In this document: positions 18,702 through 27,700 of the stretch, one piece after another
Layout: each line of letters opens with the position of its first letter
Position numbering within the stretch: the stretch's first letter is position 1
Source: an uncultured Alphaproteobacteria bacterium
GTDB taxonomy: Bacteria; Pseudomonadota; Alphaproteobacteria; Rhodobacterales; Rhodobacteraceae
NCBI GenBank assembly: GCA_902619165.1
Contig: CACNDI010000003.1
Location: 122,773 to 186,772, forward strand
Reading direction: 5' to 3'
DNA: 64,000 nucleotides
Notes under the pieces: generated by a model
What the model was told of the DNA's origin: nothing
Databases searched by the model: none
The model's input: only the letters and a program-made list of their open reading frames with translations
Program-made: the position numbers and the translations under genes

Positions 18702-19673
18702 ATGTACTCTGAAATTTATTTTATGATCCCCTTAATACTCTTAATAGCCCTAACTCTTGATATTGTAATAGGGTGGCCAGAAAAATTTTACGAAAATATT
18801 GGGCATCCGGTTACTTGGATTGGTAAAGTAATATCATATTTTGAGCAGTCACTAAATAAGAAAGAATACTCGAAAAAATCACTTAAACTCCTTGGGACTT
18901 TAACTTTTTTCCTAACCGTGTTTCCAATAACAGCGATAGCCTTTTTGATAGAGCAAACGCTTTTAAGTTTTTATTATGGTTTTGTTATCCAAGCATTATT
19001 AATTTGGCCATTTTTAGCAACTAAATCTCTATACACACATGTAAAAGATGTCGCTGATGCGCTTGAAAAAAAAGACTTAATTGCTTCTCGGGCAGCGCTG
19101 TCAAAGATAGTCGGTAGAGACTTAACAAATTCCAATGAGAATACTATATGTGGTGGCGCCATCGAAAGCTTATCTGAGAACACGTCTGATGGAATAATTG
19201 CTCCTTTATTTTGGGCATTTCTTTTTGGCCTTCCTGGAATAGTTTTTTATAAAGCGATAAATACGTTGGACAGTATGGTAGGGTATAAGAACGATAAGTT
19301 CTTAGACTTTGGCTGGTTTAGCGCTAATGTGGATGACTTTGTAAATTGGTTCCCAGCTAGGTTGTCTTCTATTCTTTTTTGTTTTCTTACTCTTAAACCA
19401 ATTACAACATTTTTATTTTCTTTAAAGAATGCAAAAGCAAGCACTTCTCCAAATGCTGGATGGCCACAAGCAACTTTCGCGCACATTCTTGGGATATCTC
19501 TTCTTGGGCCTAAGCGATCAAAAGGCATACTTATCGAACAGGCTACTATAAACGTTGGGCACCCTTTACCTAACAAAGAAACCCTCTCAACAGCTCTTAA
19601 ATATTACATTTATATTATTGTTGAAATATACGTAATACTCTTTGCTCTCAATTTTTGGTTCATGAATGGGTAA
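18702..19673 (+). CDS. cobD: Adenosylcobinamide-phosphate synthase CobD/CbiB
   Basis: This membrane protein of 323 residues attaches aminopropanol (or its phosphate) to adenosylcobyric acid. Family motifs are HPVTWIGK near the N-terminus, SENTSDGIIAPLFWAFLFGL, NTLDSMVGYKN and NAGWPQATFAHILGI. Several hydrophobic segments agree with inner-membrane location. The stop overlaps the cobC start by 8 bases. It pairs functionally with cobC, which supplies the aminopropanol phosphate. Confidence 0.94.
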   Translation: MYSEIYFMIPLILLIALTLDIVIGWPEKFYENIGHPVTWIGKVISYFEQSLNKKEYSKKSLKLLGTLTFFLTVFPITAIAFLIEQTLLSFYYGFVIQALLIWPFLATKSLYTHVKDVADALEKKDLIASRAALSKIVGRDLTNSNENTICGGAIESLSENTSDGIIAPLFWAFLFGLPGIVFYKAINTLDSMVGYKNDKFLDFGWFSANVDDFVNWFPARLSSILFCFLTLKPITTFLFSLKNAKASTSPNAGWPQATFAHILGISLLGPKRSKGILIEQATINVGHPLPNKETLSTALKYYIYIIVEIYVILFALNFWFMNG

Positions 19674-20646
19674 TAAGAATCTAAATACACAACACGGAGG
19701 TGATATTGACCTGGCCATGAAAAAATATGGAGGGCAAAGAGCAGATTGGATAGACCTTTCTACTGGTATAAATAGAACCTCGTATCCATGGCAGGAAAGC
19801 GTAAAGGTCGAGTTAAGAGACTTACCAAGTAGTAAGCTTTTGATTGGTTTAGAGAAAGCTGCCTCGAGAGCATATAAGGTTGCAGAAGGCGCTGATACCG
19901 CAGCTGTTCAGGGGGCTCAACAAATTATTAGCCTCTTACCTATATGCTTAAAAAAGTATAATTCGGTAGCTATACTTGGGCCAACATATAATGAGTACGA
20001 AAAAGCTTTCAAAGGTTCCAGAATTAAAGCCGAGACAGTATCTGAGGTTTCAAAACTATCTTCTAGTGATATTGCTATCATAGTTAATCCTAATAATCCT
20101 ACAGGTAAAGTGATTGCCGAAGAGATACTTGGCGATTTGTCAAAAAAAGTAAAAATTTTGATCATTGACGAAAGCTTTAAAATGTTTTCTTCGAGACGAA
20201 TTCAAAAGTTCGATAATGTAATACAAATTAACTCACTGGGAAAATTCTTCGGCTTAGCAGGGGTAAGACTTGGATTTGTATCAGGCCCCTCTGATTTTAT
20301 TAAATCAGTAAGAGGAATGCTAGGCCCTTGGCCGGTTTCTAGCATAGCGGCTGAAATCGGCAAAATTGCTCTCAATGACAAAACTTGGATATCTCAAATG
20401 GAAAAGATATTGCTTGAAGGGAGTAATCTTTTGCACAGAGCTTGTAATACAAAAAATTGGACATTAATTGGAAAAACTAATTTATTTCATACGTACGCCA
20501 CTTCGAGTTGTCTTGAAGTTGAAAAGAAATTTGCAGCTCATTATATATGGATTAGAACTTTTGATTATTCTGAAACCTGGGTAAGACTTGGTATTCCAAC
20601 TTCAAAGTATGAATGGACGAGAGTTAGACAGGCGCTCAATGAATAA
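19666..20646 (+). CDS. cobC: Threonine-phosphate decarboxylase / L-threonine-O-3-phosphate decarboxylase CobC
   Basis: CobC is a PLP enzyme of the aminotransferase class I/II fold that makes (R)-1-aminopropan-2-yl phosphate for the cobalamin nucleotide loop. The 326-residue sequence begins QHGGDIDLAMKKYG and WIDLSTGINRTSYP, the usual start of the family. PNNPTGKVI contacts the substrate, and the PLP Lys is in INSLGKFFGLAGVRLGF. It overlaps cobD by 8 bases. The stop touches the end of the convergent cobQ with no gap. Confidence 0.93.
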   Translation: MGNKNLNTQHGGDIDLAMKKYGGQRADWIDLSTGINRTSYPWQESVKVELRDLPSSKLLIGLEKAASRAYKVAEGADTAAVQGAQQIISLLPICLKKYNSVAILGPTYNEYEKAFKGSRIKAETVSEVSKLSSSDIAIIVNPNNPTGKVIAEEILGDLSKKVKILIIDESFKMFSSRRIQKFDNVIQINSLGKFFGLAGVRLGFVSGPSDFIKSVRGMLGPWPVSSIAAEIGKIALNDKTWISQMEKILLEGSNLLHRACNTKNWTLIGKTNLFHTYATSSCLEVEKKFAAHYIWIRTFDYSETWVRLGIPTSKYEWTRVRQALNE

Positions 20647-22107
20647 TTAGATATTTCTGGCGACAGATAATATTGAATCAACATCAAGATTATCCTCTAT
20701 TACCTTTACAAATTCCTCTAAAATAAAATCAATAGTGTCATGGAAAGAGACGTCTTCTTTTTTCTCTTCTGAACTTAATTTAGCTACAAATTTATTTCTA
20801 AATTCGTCAGAAAAAAATAAGCCATGAAGATAGGTACCCATAACTAGCCCATTGCACGATATTGCACCATCTTTTTTGTTGTTTAAGATGGCGAAGGGAT
20901 TATTACAATCACTTCCAGAAGTAATACCCAGATGTATTTCATAACCAGAAATTTTTTTCCCATTTATAGTGCTGATAAATTCTTTTTTTCCAAGATTCTT
21001 TTCTTTCCCCATTTTTGTTTTAACGTTTAGGAGGCCAAGGCCTTTTACTTTCGATGGTGTACCGTCGTATCCTTGATTATCTATAATTTCGTCACCTAAA
21101 ATTTGGTAACCCCCGCAAATTCCCAATATAAAACCTCCTCTTCTGTAATGTGCCTTAATATCGATATCCCAGCCTTGGCATTTAAGAAATTTTAGGTCTG
21201 CTATTGTTGACTTTGTTCCTGGTATTATAATCAAGTTCGTATCTGCTGGTATAGGATTGCCAGGTTCGACAAATTGTAATTTTAATCGATTATCGATTTT
21301 GAGAGGATCAAAATCGTCAAAGTTTGCAATACGAGATAGCTTTAAGACCGAAATTACACACTTACCGGTGCCAAAACTATCCTTGAGATCTTGACTATCC
21401 TCTGCTGGAAATAATTTTGCTTTGTCAAAGAAGGGCATAACCCCAAAACTCCTCCAAACTGTTTTCTTTTCAATGAAGGCAACCCCATCATCAAACAAAC
21501 TTTTGTCTCCACGAAACTTATTTATAATGAACCCTTCAATTAAGTTTATGTCGTTTTGGTCAAGGACTTCTTTTGTACCTATAAGCTGAGCAATAACCCC
21601 ACCTCTTTCAATATCTGCTGCTACTATTACTGGGACGTTCAAAACTGAAGCAAATCCCATATTTGCGATATCAGCCTTTCTGAGATTAACCTCTGCTAAA
21701 CTACCTGCGCCTTCTGCTATGACCAGATCATAGTCATTAATCAAATTCATAAAACTCTTTATCGCTATCCCTATAAATTTATCTTTATGAGAATAATACT
21801 CTCGTGCTTTTAGTGACTTATATTTTTTCCCATTCAAAATAACTTGAGACCCGATCATGCTTTCTGGTTTTAATAGAACTGGATTCATATCGGAATGAAA
21901 ATCAATACCCGCTGCATAAGCTTGGAATGATTGTGCTCTGCCGGCTTCTCCCCCATCCACCGTTATAGCGGCATTGTTTGACATATTTTGAGGTTTAAAT
22001 GGAGCAACACGCAGGCCTCGTTTTTTAGCCACTCTGATCAGCCCAGCAACTAAAAGTGATTTACCAACATTGGAACCACACCCCTGAATCATCAGCGCTT
22101 TTCCCAT
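20647..22107 (-). CDS. cobQ: Cobyric acid synthase CobQ
   Basis: CobQ amidates four side chains of adenosylcobyrinic a,c-diamide using glutamine and ATP. The 486-residue protein begins with the ATP-binding MIQGCGSNVGKSLLVAGL and VAPFKPQNMSNNA. The second half is a class I glutamine amidotransferase domain with nucleophile Cys in GFILGICGGYQILGDEI and His in YEIHLG/GTYLHGLF. It follows cobO after 2 bases, so adenosylation and amidation are co-expressed. Confidence 0.95.
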   Translation of the reverse strand: MGKALMIQGCGSNVGKSLLVAGLIRVAKKRGLRVAPFKPQNMSNNAAITVDGGEAGRAQSFQAYAAGIDFHSDMNPVLLKPESMIGSQVILNGKKYKSLKAREYYSHKDKFIGIAIKSFMNLINDYDLVIAEGAGSLAEVNLRKADIANMGFASVLNVPVIVAADIERGGVIAQLIGTKEVLDQNDINLIEGFIINKFRGDKSLFDDGVAFIEKKTVWRSFGVMPFFDKAKLFPAEDSQDLKDSFGTGKCVISVLKLSRIANFDDFDPLKIDNRLKLQFVEPGNPIPADTNLIIIPGTKSTIADLKFLKCQGWDIDIKAHYRRGGFILGICGGYQILGDEIIDNQGYDGTPSKVKGLGLLNVKTKMGKEKNLGKKEFISTINGKKISGYEIHLGITSGSDCNNPFAILNNKKDGAISCNGLVMGTYLHGLFFSDEFRNKFVAKLSSEEKKEDVSFHDTIDFILEEFVKVIEDNLDVDSILSVARNI

Positions 22108-22109
22108 AG

Positions 22110-22715
22110 TTAAAATTCTATACCTGCTTGGCTCATTACGCCATTTCGAAAGTGGTGCTTAACCAAGTTCATATCTGTCACCAGGTCTGCAATATTGATT
22201 AATTTCTCATTAGCATTTCGTCCCGTGATTATTACGTGAGACATATCAGGTTTTTTTTCTAGTAGAAAAGTGACTACATCATCGATTTCGATGTAACCAT
22301 ACCTAAGCGCTATATTGATTTCGTCAAGTAGAATTATCTTTTTTTTCTTATCCAGAATAAGTTCCTTGGCTTTACCCCATGCCTTTTTTGCAGATGCAAT
22401 ATCTTTTTCTTTATCTTGGGTATCCCAAGTAAATCCATCTCCAAGAGTATGGAATTCACAAAGTTCATGAAAGTACTTTTGGATCAGGTCACGCTCACCT
22501 GTTGCCATAGCGCCCTTAATAAACTGAACAACTGCACATGGCATACCATGTGCTATACCTCTAAAAACCATGCCAAAGGCGGCCGTACTCTTTCCCTTAC
22601 CCGTTCCAGTATGCACAATTATTAGGCCTTTTTTTACCGTTTTTTTTGCGAAAATTTTTTGTTTCGACGTCTTCAGCCTTTTCATTTTTTCACTATGTTT
22701 TTCGTTTTCAGACAT
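22110..22715 (-). CDS. cobO: Cob(I)yrinic acid a,c-diamide adenosyltransferase CobO
   Basis: CobO transfers the adenosyl group of ATP to Co(I) corrinoid. The 201-residue protein is of the CobA/CobO P-loop type: VHTGTGKGKSTAAFGMVFRG near residue 35, VQFIKG, and ILLDEINIALRYGYI near the middle. The N-terminus is a Lys-rich leader of about 30 residues. A GAGG sequence precedes the ATG. It heads the cobO-cobQ unit and is divergent from the riboswitch-controlled operon; no second riboswitch is visible on this strand. Confidence 0.94.
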   Translation of the reverse strand: MSENEKHSEKMKRLKTSKQKIFAKKTVKKGLIIVHTGTGKGKSTAAFGMVFRGIAHGMPCAVVQFIKGAMATGERDLIQKYFHELCEFHTLGDGFTWDTQDKEKDIASAKKAWGKAKELILDKKKKIILLDEINIALRYGYIEIDDVVTFLLEKKPDMSHVIITGRNANEKLINIADLVTDMNLVKHHFRNGVMSQAGIEF

Positions 22716-22764
22716 TTTTTTATCCTCTTGACAAGTGCATATATTTACTGCTCAACTAATAATT

Positions 22765-22934
22765 AACTGGTCCTTTTTTTTTGGTTAAATGGGAATACGA
22801 AAAAGACTAAAAAGCAAATCGTAGCCGTACCCGCGACCGTAAATAAAAGAGAATATTAACACTGAGTAATAATCTTGGGAAGTTGGTATTCATAAAGCTT
22901 TGCTTTACTTTTAATAGCCGGGAGACCTGCCAGT
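22765..22934 (+). ncRNA. Cobalamin (adenosylcobalamin-type) riboswitch aptamer
   Basis: The 306-base gap between cobO and the DUF1636 gene holds a complete cobalamin aptamer on the plus strand. Visible elements in order are GGTTAAATGGGAA (22783-22795), the core GCCGTACCCGCGACCGTAA (22824-22842), CACTGAG (22860-22866), TGGGAAG (22876-22882) and the B12 box AGCCGGGAGACCTGCC (22916-22931). The closing stem P1 is ACTGG (22766-22770) paired with CCAGT (22930-22934). It should repress the downstream cobW-cobN-cob operon when cobalamin is plentiful. A TTGACA at 22728-22733 could be a -35 box but has no good -10 partner. Confidence 0.93.
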
Positions 22935-22950
22935 AAAAAAAAGAAGAGCG

Positions 22951-23029
22951 AACGGGATATTCGTGTCTGAAAACAGTTAGATATTGTTTTTTTGATCCCG
23001 TTTTCCAATAAGGAGGAATAAATGGGATC
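22951..23029 (+). promoter_or_regulatory. Putative riboswitch expression platform around the ribosome binding site
   Basis: AACGGGAT (22951-22958) is perfectly complementary to ATCCCGTT (22995-23002). GATCCC (22994-22999) can instead pair with GGGATC just inside the downstream gene (23024-23029), which would place the strong Shine-Dalgarno AGGAGG (23011-23016) and the ATG at 23022 in a closed loop. The two pairings exclude each other, as expected of a translational switch. No hairpin followed by a U run is evident, although a short T run occurs at 22987-22993. The mechanism is an inference. Confidence 0.5.
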
Positions 23030-23393
23030 CGATGATATATTATATGTTTGCATTACATGCAAAAAGAATGGTGAAGCTGTTGAACCACGTCCTGGAAAGA
23101 TACTCTATGACAACCTAAAACGGTTGAACAGCAAGATGAACATAAAACCGGTTAAATGTTTAGCAGGATGCTCTAATGGTTGCACTCTGAGTCTGACAAA
23201 CAAAAGTAAATGGACTTATGTAATTGGCAACTTAACCCCTCATCAAGACGAAGCTGATATTTTATCTGGATTTTCATTATATAAAAAAACGAGAGATGGT
23301 AAAATCCGATTCTCAGAACGCCCTGCAGCATTTAAAAAACAATCGCTAGCTAGGGTTCCACCAGAAAACTACATGGTAGTTGAAGATGAGTAG
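23022..23393 (+). CDS. DUF1636 metal-binding protein associated with CobW
   Basis: This 123-residue cytosolic protein belongs to DUF1636, small ferredoxin-like proteins usually encoded next to cobW and cobN. The metal or Fe-S ligands are visible: C10-x2-C13 (YVCITC) and C46-x3-C50-x3-C54 (KCLAGCSNGC). It is the first gene after the cobalamin riboswitch and has a strong AGGAGG site. It may deliver or sense cobalt or an iron-sulfur cluster for corrin metallation; its function is not established. The cobW start lies inside its last codons. Confidence 0.88.
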   Translation: MGSDDILYVCITCKKNGEAVEPRPGKILYDNLKRLNSKMNIKPVKCLAGCSNGCTLSLTNKSKWTYVIGNLTPHQDEADILSGFSLYKKTRDGKIRFSERPAAFKKQSLARVPPENYMVVEDE

Positions 23394-24423
23394 TTTAGAA
23401 AAAATTCCTGTCACAATTTTAACCGGTTTTTTGGGAGCTGGAAAAACTACATTAATTCGAAATTTAATTCTTAAGAACAAATCGAAAAAACTGGCCGTTA
23501 TAATAAATGAGTTCGGTGATTTAGGTGTTGATGGAGAAATAGTAAAACAATGTTCAGATGAAACCTGCCCAGAAGAAAATATTCTCGAATTAGCAAACGG
23601 ATGTATATGTTGTACAGTGGCCGACGACTTCATTCCCACTATGAAATCCCTTTTAGAGGGCCAATATCTTCCAGAACATATATTGATTGAAACGTCAGGT
23701 CTCGCCCTTCCCAAACCTTTATTGAAAGCTTTTGAGTGGCCAGAAATTCGAAGCCGCTTAACAGTTGACAGCGTTTTAGCCGTTGTAGATGCAGAAGCAG
23801 TTGTTAATGGTTTATTTGCTCCTCAAATGTCTAATGAACTTGAAGAAAAACAAAATCAAACTTACGTTGAACATGAAACACCTCTCTCCGAAGTATTTGA
23901 GGACCAAATAAACTGCTCAGATGTTGTGCTACTAACAAAGCCAGACCTTGTGGAAAACATTTCAGACGCCAGAAATATCATAATTAAGGAAATGGAACGG
24001 AATGTTCCAATTTTAGAAGTTCAAAATGGTGAAATTGGGGCTGATTTGATTTTAGGCATAAATGCAGCAGCGGAGACTGATTTAGATAATAGACGATCTC
24101 ATCATGATGGCTTTGATGATCATGAGCACGATGATTTTGACACATTTAGCATCTCTGTGCCAAAAATCCTAGATATAGAGAAATTTAAAATAGTTTTAGA
24201 AACACTCATACGGAAAAATGACATATTGAGAATTAAAGGTTTTTTGCGAGTTGAAAGTAAGCCATTAAATTTACTTGTTCAAGGTGTTGGTAAAAGATTA
24301 TCAGTAAATTTTACAGACACTAAAATTCCTGTAGAAAATACTGGGAACTTAGTTTTTATAGGTGAAAAAGGGAGGATCGAGCAAGACGTGATCTCAGCCT
24401 ATCTCCACTCAAGTCTGAATTAA
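23386..24423 (+). CDS. cobW: CobW-family GTPase, putative cobalt metallochaperone
   Basis: CobW is a G3E GTPase thought to load cobalt for corrin synthesis. The 345-residue protein has Walker A GFLGAGKT (14-21), the CxCC metal motif CICC (73-76), ETSGLALP, and a GTP-specificity TKPD motif. A His/Asp-rich stretch (SHHDGFDDHEHDDFD) separates the GTPase from the C-terminal CobW_C domain. The ATG at 23386 overlaps the DUF1636 stop by 8 bases; a TTG two codons earlier is less likely. cobN follows after one base. Confidence 0.93.
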   Translation: MSSLEKIPVTILTGFLGAGKTTLIRNLILKNKSKKLAVIINEFGDLGVDGEIVKQCSDETCPEENILELANGCICCTVADDFIPTMKSLLEGQYLPEHILIETSGLALPKPLLKAFEWPEIRSRLTVDSVLAVVDAEAVVNGLFAPQMSNELEEKQNQTYVEHETPLSEVFEDQINCSDVVLLTKPDLVENISDARNIIIKEMERNVPILEVQNGEIGADLILGINAAAETDLDNRRSHHDGFDDHEHDDFDTFSISVPKILDIEKFKIVLETLIRKNDILRIKGFLRVESKPLNLLVQGVGKRLSVNFTDTKIPVENTGNLVFIGEKGRIEQDVISAYLHSSLN

Positions 24424-24424
24424 T

Positions 24425-27400
24425 ATGCATATCATTTTTAATGAAGATCACTATTTAGATAATACCAGTGTTCCGATCGACTTAAACCAGGAACCTGCTG
24501 ATCTAGTTATTTTGTCTTTTTCCGATAGTGATTTAAATGCATTTGCGAATGCATGGAAAAAAACGTTAGGGGAGTTTGGTAGAGAGTCTGTTCCTACATT
24601 GAGACTGGCAAATATAAAACAACTAACTCATAATTTATCTATTGATACCTACATTGAAAAAACAGTCTCCAAATCTAAAGGTATTCTTGTAAGACTTATT
24701 GGAGGTGAGCAATATTGGCCATACGGATTAAATTATTTAAAGAGCGTATCAATTAAGAAAAAGATACCGTTGGCTGTAATACCAGCCGATGGGAGGGAAG
24801 ATAAGGTTTTAGACTCGTTTTCAAATTTGCCAAAGTCAACATTAGAAAACTTAAAAAATCTCTGTGATGACGGCGGAGAACTGTCTGCTCAAGGGGTATT
24901 AGCTCAAATGGCACTTGCTGCATCACTACACTTCCCTGCCATTACAGAATTCAGCAAAGTAAAATCTCATGGTTTTTATTGCTATAAAAAAGGTATTCTA
25001 GAAAATTTTACCGTGAGCACTGACGCAAAACCTACTGTCTGTATTATATTTTATAGATCATACCTGATGGCTGATGACCTCGAACCCATAGACCAATTAT
25101 TTAGAGATTTTAAAAAGAGAGGCATAAAATGCATAAGTATTTTTGTAAATTCACTTAAAATCAAATCGACCGCCACGTGGATAGAGGCGATGTTATCGAA
25201 AATATCCCCTATTGCGATACTTAATGCTACAGCCTTTTCAGCAAAAAGTCGCGAAACTGGCAAATCTCCATTAGATCATGTGGGTGTGCCTGTTTTTCAA
25301 ATTATTTTATCTACCTCTAAGAAAGAGTCTTGGAGACGGAATCCAATTGGCTTAAATTCCTCTGATTTGGCTATGCACGTTGCTATACCAGAAATTGATG
25401 GGCGCATAAATGGGGGGATTGTAAGTTTTAAATCTGAACAAGCTATAGACCCCGCATTACAGTTTCCAATCTCAAAACATAAAGTCGAGAAAACTCTTTC
25501 TAAAAAGATAATAAATAAAGTTGAAAAGTGGCATGCTCTCAGAGATAAAAAAAATGAAGAGAAAAGAATAGCTATCGTATTATCTTCATACCCGGGTCGT
25601 GACTTTCAATTAGCTCATGCGCTTGGCCTAGACACAATTAAATCAACAAAGCATATTTTAGGTTTTCTGGGGGATAATGGATTTAAATTCTCTGACCCTG
25701 ATAAGTTTTTTGAAAAGTTAAAAAGCTCTAGGATAGAGATTCCCATCAAGTTATACGAAAGACTGCTAAATCTCATTCCACAAAAACCTAGAACTCAATT
25801 ATTTAAAACATGGGGTGGTTTCGAAGAAGATGCATTTTTTGAAAAGGACAAGTTTGTTCTTCAGGGTTATAAAAACAATAATTTTTTTGTGCTGGTGCAA
25901 CCTTCAAGAGGTTTAATAGAAGATAAAAAAGCCGATTATCATGATCTTGAAAAAATACCTTGTCACAGCTATGTGGCAATGTATCTCTGGTTGCAGATGC
26001 AAAAAATAGATGCATTTCTTCATATGGGAACGCATGGAAGTCTCGAATGGCTACCAGGGAAAACAGTAGGTCTCTCCAATCAGTGCTGGCCCGAGTTACT
26101 AGTAAACGACATACCTTTTATTTATCCGTTTATTGTTAATGATCCGGGAGAAGCATCGCAGGCAAAAAGAAGGTTGGGGGCTCTCACTGTGGGGCACATG
26201 CCTCCAAAAATTCAGACTATGGATCTCCCAAATGAATTGAGAGATCTTGAATTTCTATTAGATGAATATTCTACGAGTGGAGATCTCGATCAAGTAAGGA
26301 AAGAGCATATTGAAAAGAAAATAATTCATGAGGCTAAGAAAATAAAATTAGATAAAGAGCTATCAGTCCGTCCCATAACATCAGATGGTGAATGGTTAAC
26401 AAGAATAGACTCTTTTGTCTGTGATTTAAAGGAATCTCAATTTTCAAGTGGTCTTCATATATTTGGCAAAGGAGATTGTGGAGCATCCGAACTGAATGGC
26501 TTACTCCGATGCCTAGAGGGAAAAAGAATTAACAGTGGACCATCGGGATCGCCATATAGGAACCGTACTGATATCAAACCTACAGGCAGGAATATATATG
26601 CTGTAGACCCTAGATCGATACCCACAAAAATAGCTTTCCAAAATGGTCAAGCAATGGCAGATGAATTTGTAAGACAATATTTGCAAGACAATGGAGATTA
26701 TCCAAAAAATTTAACCATTGATCTTTGGGGATCAGCATCCATGCGAACGGGAGGACAAGAGTACTCAATGGCACTTGCTTTTGCTGGCCTTACACCAATT
26801 TGGGACAAAAATAACGCTCGGATCCTTGGCTTTAGCATTCTATCACTAGCAGAGCTAGGTCGCCCGAGAATTGACATTACTATAAGACAGTCAGGTTTGT
26901 TCAGAGATATCTTTCCAGAGCTCAATAGATTATTTTTTGATGCAATCGATAAACTTCATGAAAGAGATGAGACATTGAAAGATAACCCTTATAAAAATAT
27001 GGGTGATAGAATTTTTGCGCCTAAGCCTGGATCTTTTGGGGTAAATATCAAAGAAAAAATTAAAGGAACCCTAGCCGATCACACGGCTAAGATCGGCGAG
27101 GCATGGATTAAAAGCTCGTCTTGGGCTTATCAAAAGAATGGAAAATTTAACCAAAATACAGAAAGTCTTAAGAAAAGGTTAGCCGATACTGAGGCACTAA
27201 TTCACTCTCATGATTTATGTGAAAGTGATTTGTTGTCAGCAAAGGATTTTGCTGATCACATAGGGGGTTTTAACGCAGCTGTTGCCATTATGCAGAAAAC
27301 CAATCCTAAACTATACCATTTAGATATTTCATCCGATGGAATTCCAAAAGTTCGTACAACAAATCAAGAATTAGCAAGAATTATCAGGGGAAAGCTTTCT

Positions 27401-27700
27401 GACGACAAGTGGGTTTCAGGAATGATGCAACATGGTTACAGAGGCGCGGCTGAAATAACAGAATTAGTATTCAACTTGTCTAATTTTGGCAAATCTGGTG
27501 TATGTTTGCCAAATCACTTAATAGAATTGGTATATAACTCAACTTTAGCTAATACAAAAGTTGCAAAATTTATGGCAAAGGAAAATATAGACGCTCTTAA
27601 AGGTTTAGAAAATACTTTTAGTGAGCTTAGAGACTTAGGACTATGGAAAAGTTTTCATAACTCCATTCGATATGAAGAAAGACTGGTTGATAATGGCTAG
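24425..27700 (+). CDS. cobN: Aerobic cobaltochelatase subunit CobN
   Basis: CobN is the large, substrate-binding subunit that inserts Co2+ into hydrogenobyrinic acid a,c-diamide with the AAA+ partner CobS and with CobT. The 1091-residue protein has the family blocks MGTHGSLEWLPGK, PGEASQAKRRLGALTVGHM, DLWGSASMRTGGQE, IDITIRQSGLFRDIFPELN and GMMQHGYRGAAEI. It sits directly after cobW. Genes for CobS and the chelatase CobT are not in the window and should be sought elsewhere. The 3' end overlaps the cobG start by 8 bases. Confidence 0.95.
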   Translation: MHIIFNEDHYLDNTSVPIDLNQEPADLVILSFSDSDLNAFANAWKKTLGEFGRESVPTLRLANIKQLTHNLSIDTYIEKTVSKSKGILVRLIGGEQYWPYGLNYLKSVSIKKKIPLAVIPADGREDKVLDSFSNLPKSTLENLKNLCDDGGELSAQGVLAQMALAASLHFPAITEFSKVKSHGFYCYKKGILENFTVSTDAKPTVCIIFYRSYLMADDLEPIDQLFRDFKKRGIKCISIFVNSLKIKSTATWIEAMLSKISPIAILNATAFSAKSRETGKSPLDHVGVPVFQIILSTSKKESWRRNPIGLNSSDLAMHVAIPEIDGRINGGIVSFKSEQAIDPALQFPISKHKVEKTLSKKIINKVEKWHALRDKKNEEKRIAIVLSSYPGRDFQLAHALGLDTIKSTKHILGFLGDNGFKFSDPDKFFEKLKSSRIEIPIKLYERLLNLIPQKPRTQLFKTWGGFEEDAFFEKDKFVLQGYKNNNFFVLVQPSRGLIEDKKADYHDLEKIPCHSYVAMYLWLQMQKIDAFLHMGTHGSLEWLPGKTVGLSNQCWPELLVNDIPFIYPFIVNDPGEASQAKRRLGALTVGHMPPKIQTMDLPNELRDLEFLLDEYSTSGDLDQVRKEHIEKKIIHEAKKIKLDKELSVRPITSDGEWLTRIDSFVCDLKESQFSSGLHIFGKGDCGASELNGLLRCLEGKRINSGPSGSPYRNRTDIKPTGRNIYAVDPRSIPTKIAFQNGQAMADEFVRQYLQDNGDYPKNLTIDLWGSASMRTGGQEYSMALAFAGLTPIWDKNNARILGFSILSLAELGRPRIDITIRQSGLFRDIFPELNRLFFDAIDKLHERDETLKDNPYKNMGDRIFAPKPGSFGVNIKEKIKGTLADHTAKIGEAWIKSSSWAYQKNGKFNQNTESLKKRLADTEALIHSHDLCESDLLSAKDFADHIGGFNAAVAIMQKTNPKLYHLDISSDGIPKVRTTNQELARIIRGKLSDDKWVSGMMQHGYRGAAEITELVFNLSNFGKSGVCLPNHLIELVYNSTLANTKVAKFMAKENIDALKGLENTFSELRDLGLWKSFHNSIRYEERLVDNG

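Noticed and set aside
22728..22733. TTGACA as a full promoter for the riboswitch transcript
   Set aside because: No acceptable -10 box lies 16-18 bases downstream, so only the -35-like hexamer is noted.
22856..23062. Minus-strand open frame of 68 codons in the cobO upstream gap
   Set aside because: It covers the riboswitch in antisense, has no ribosome site and no recognisable motif.
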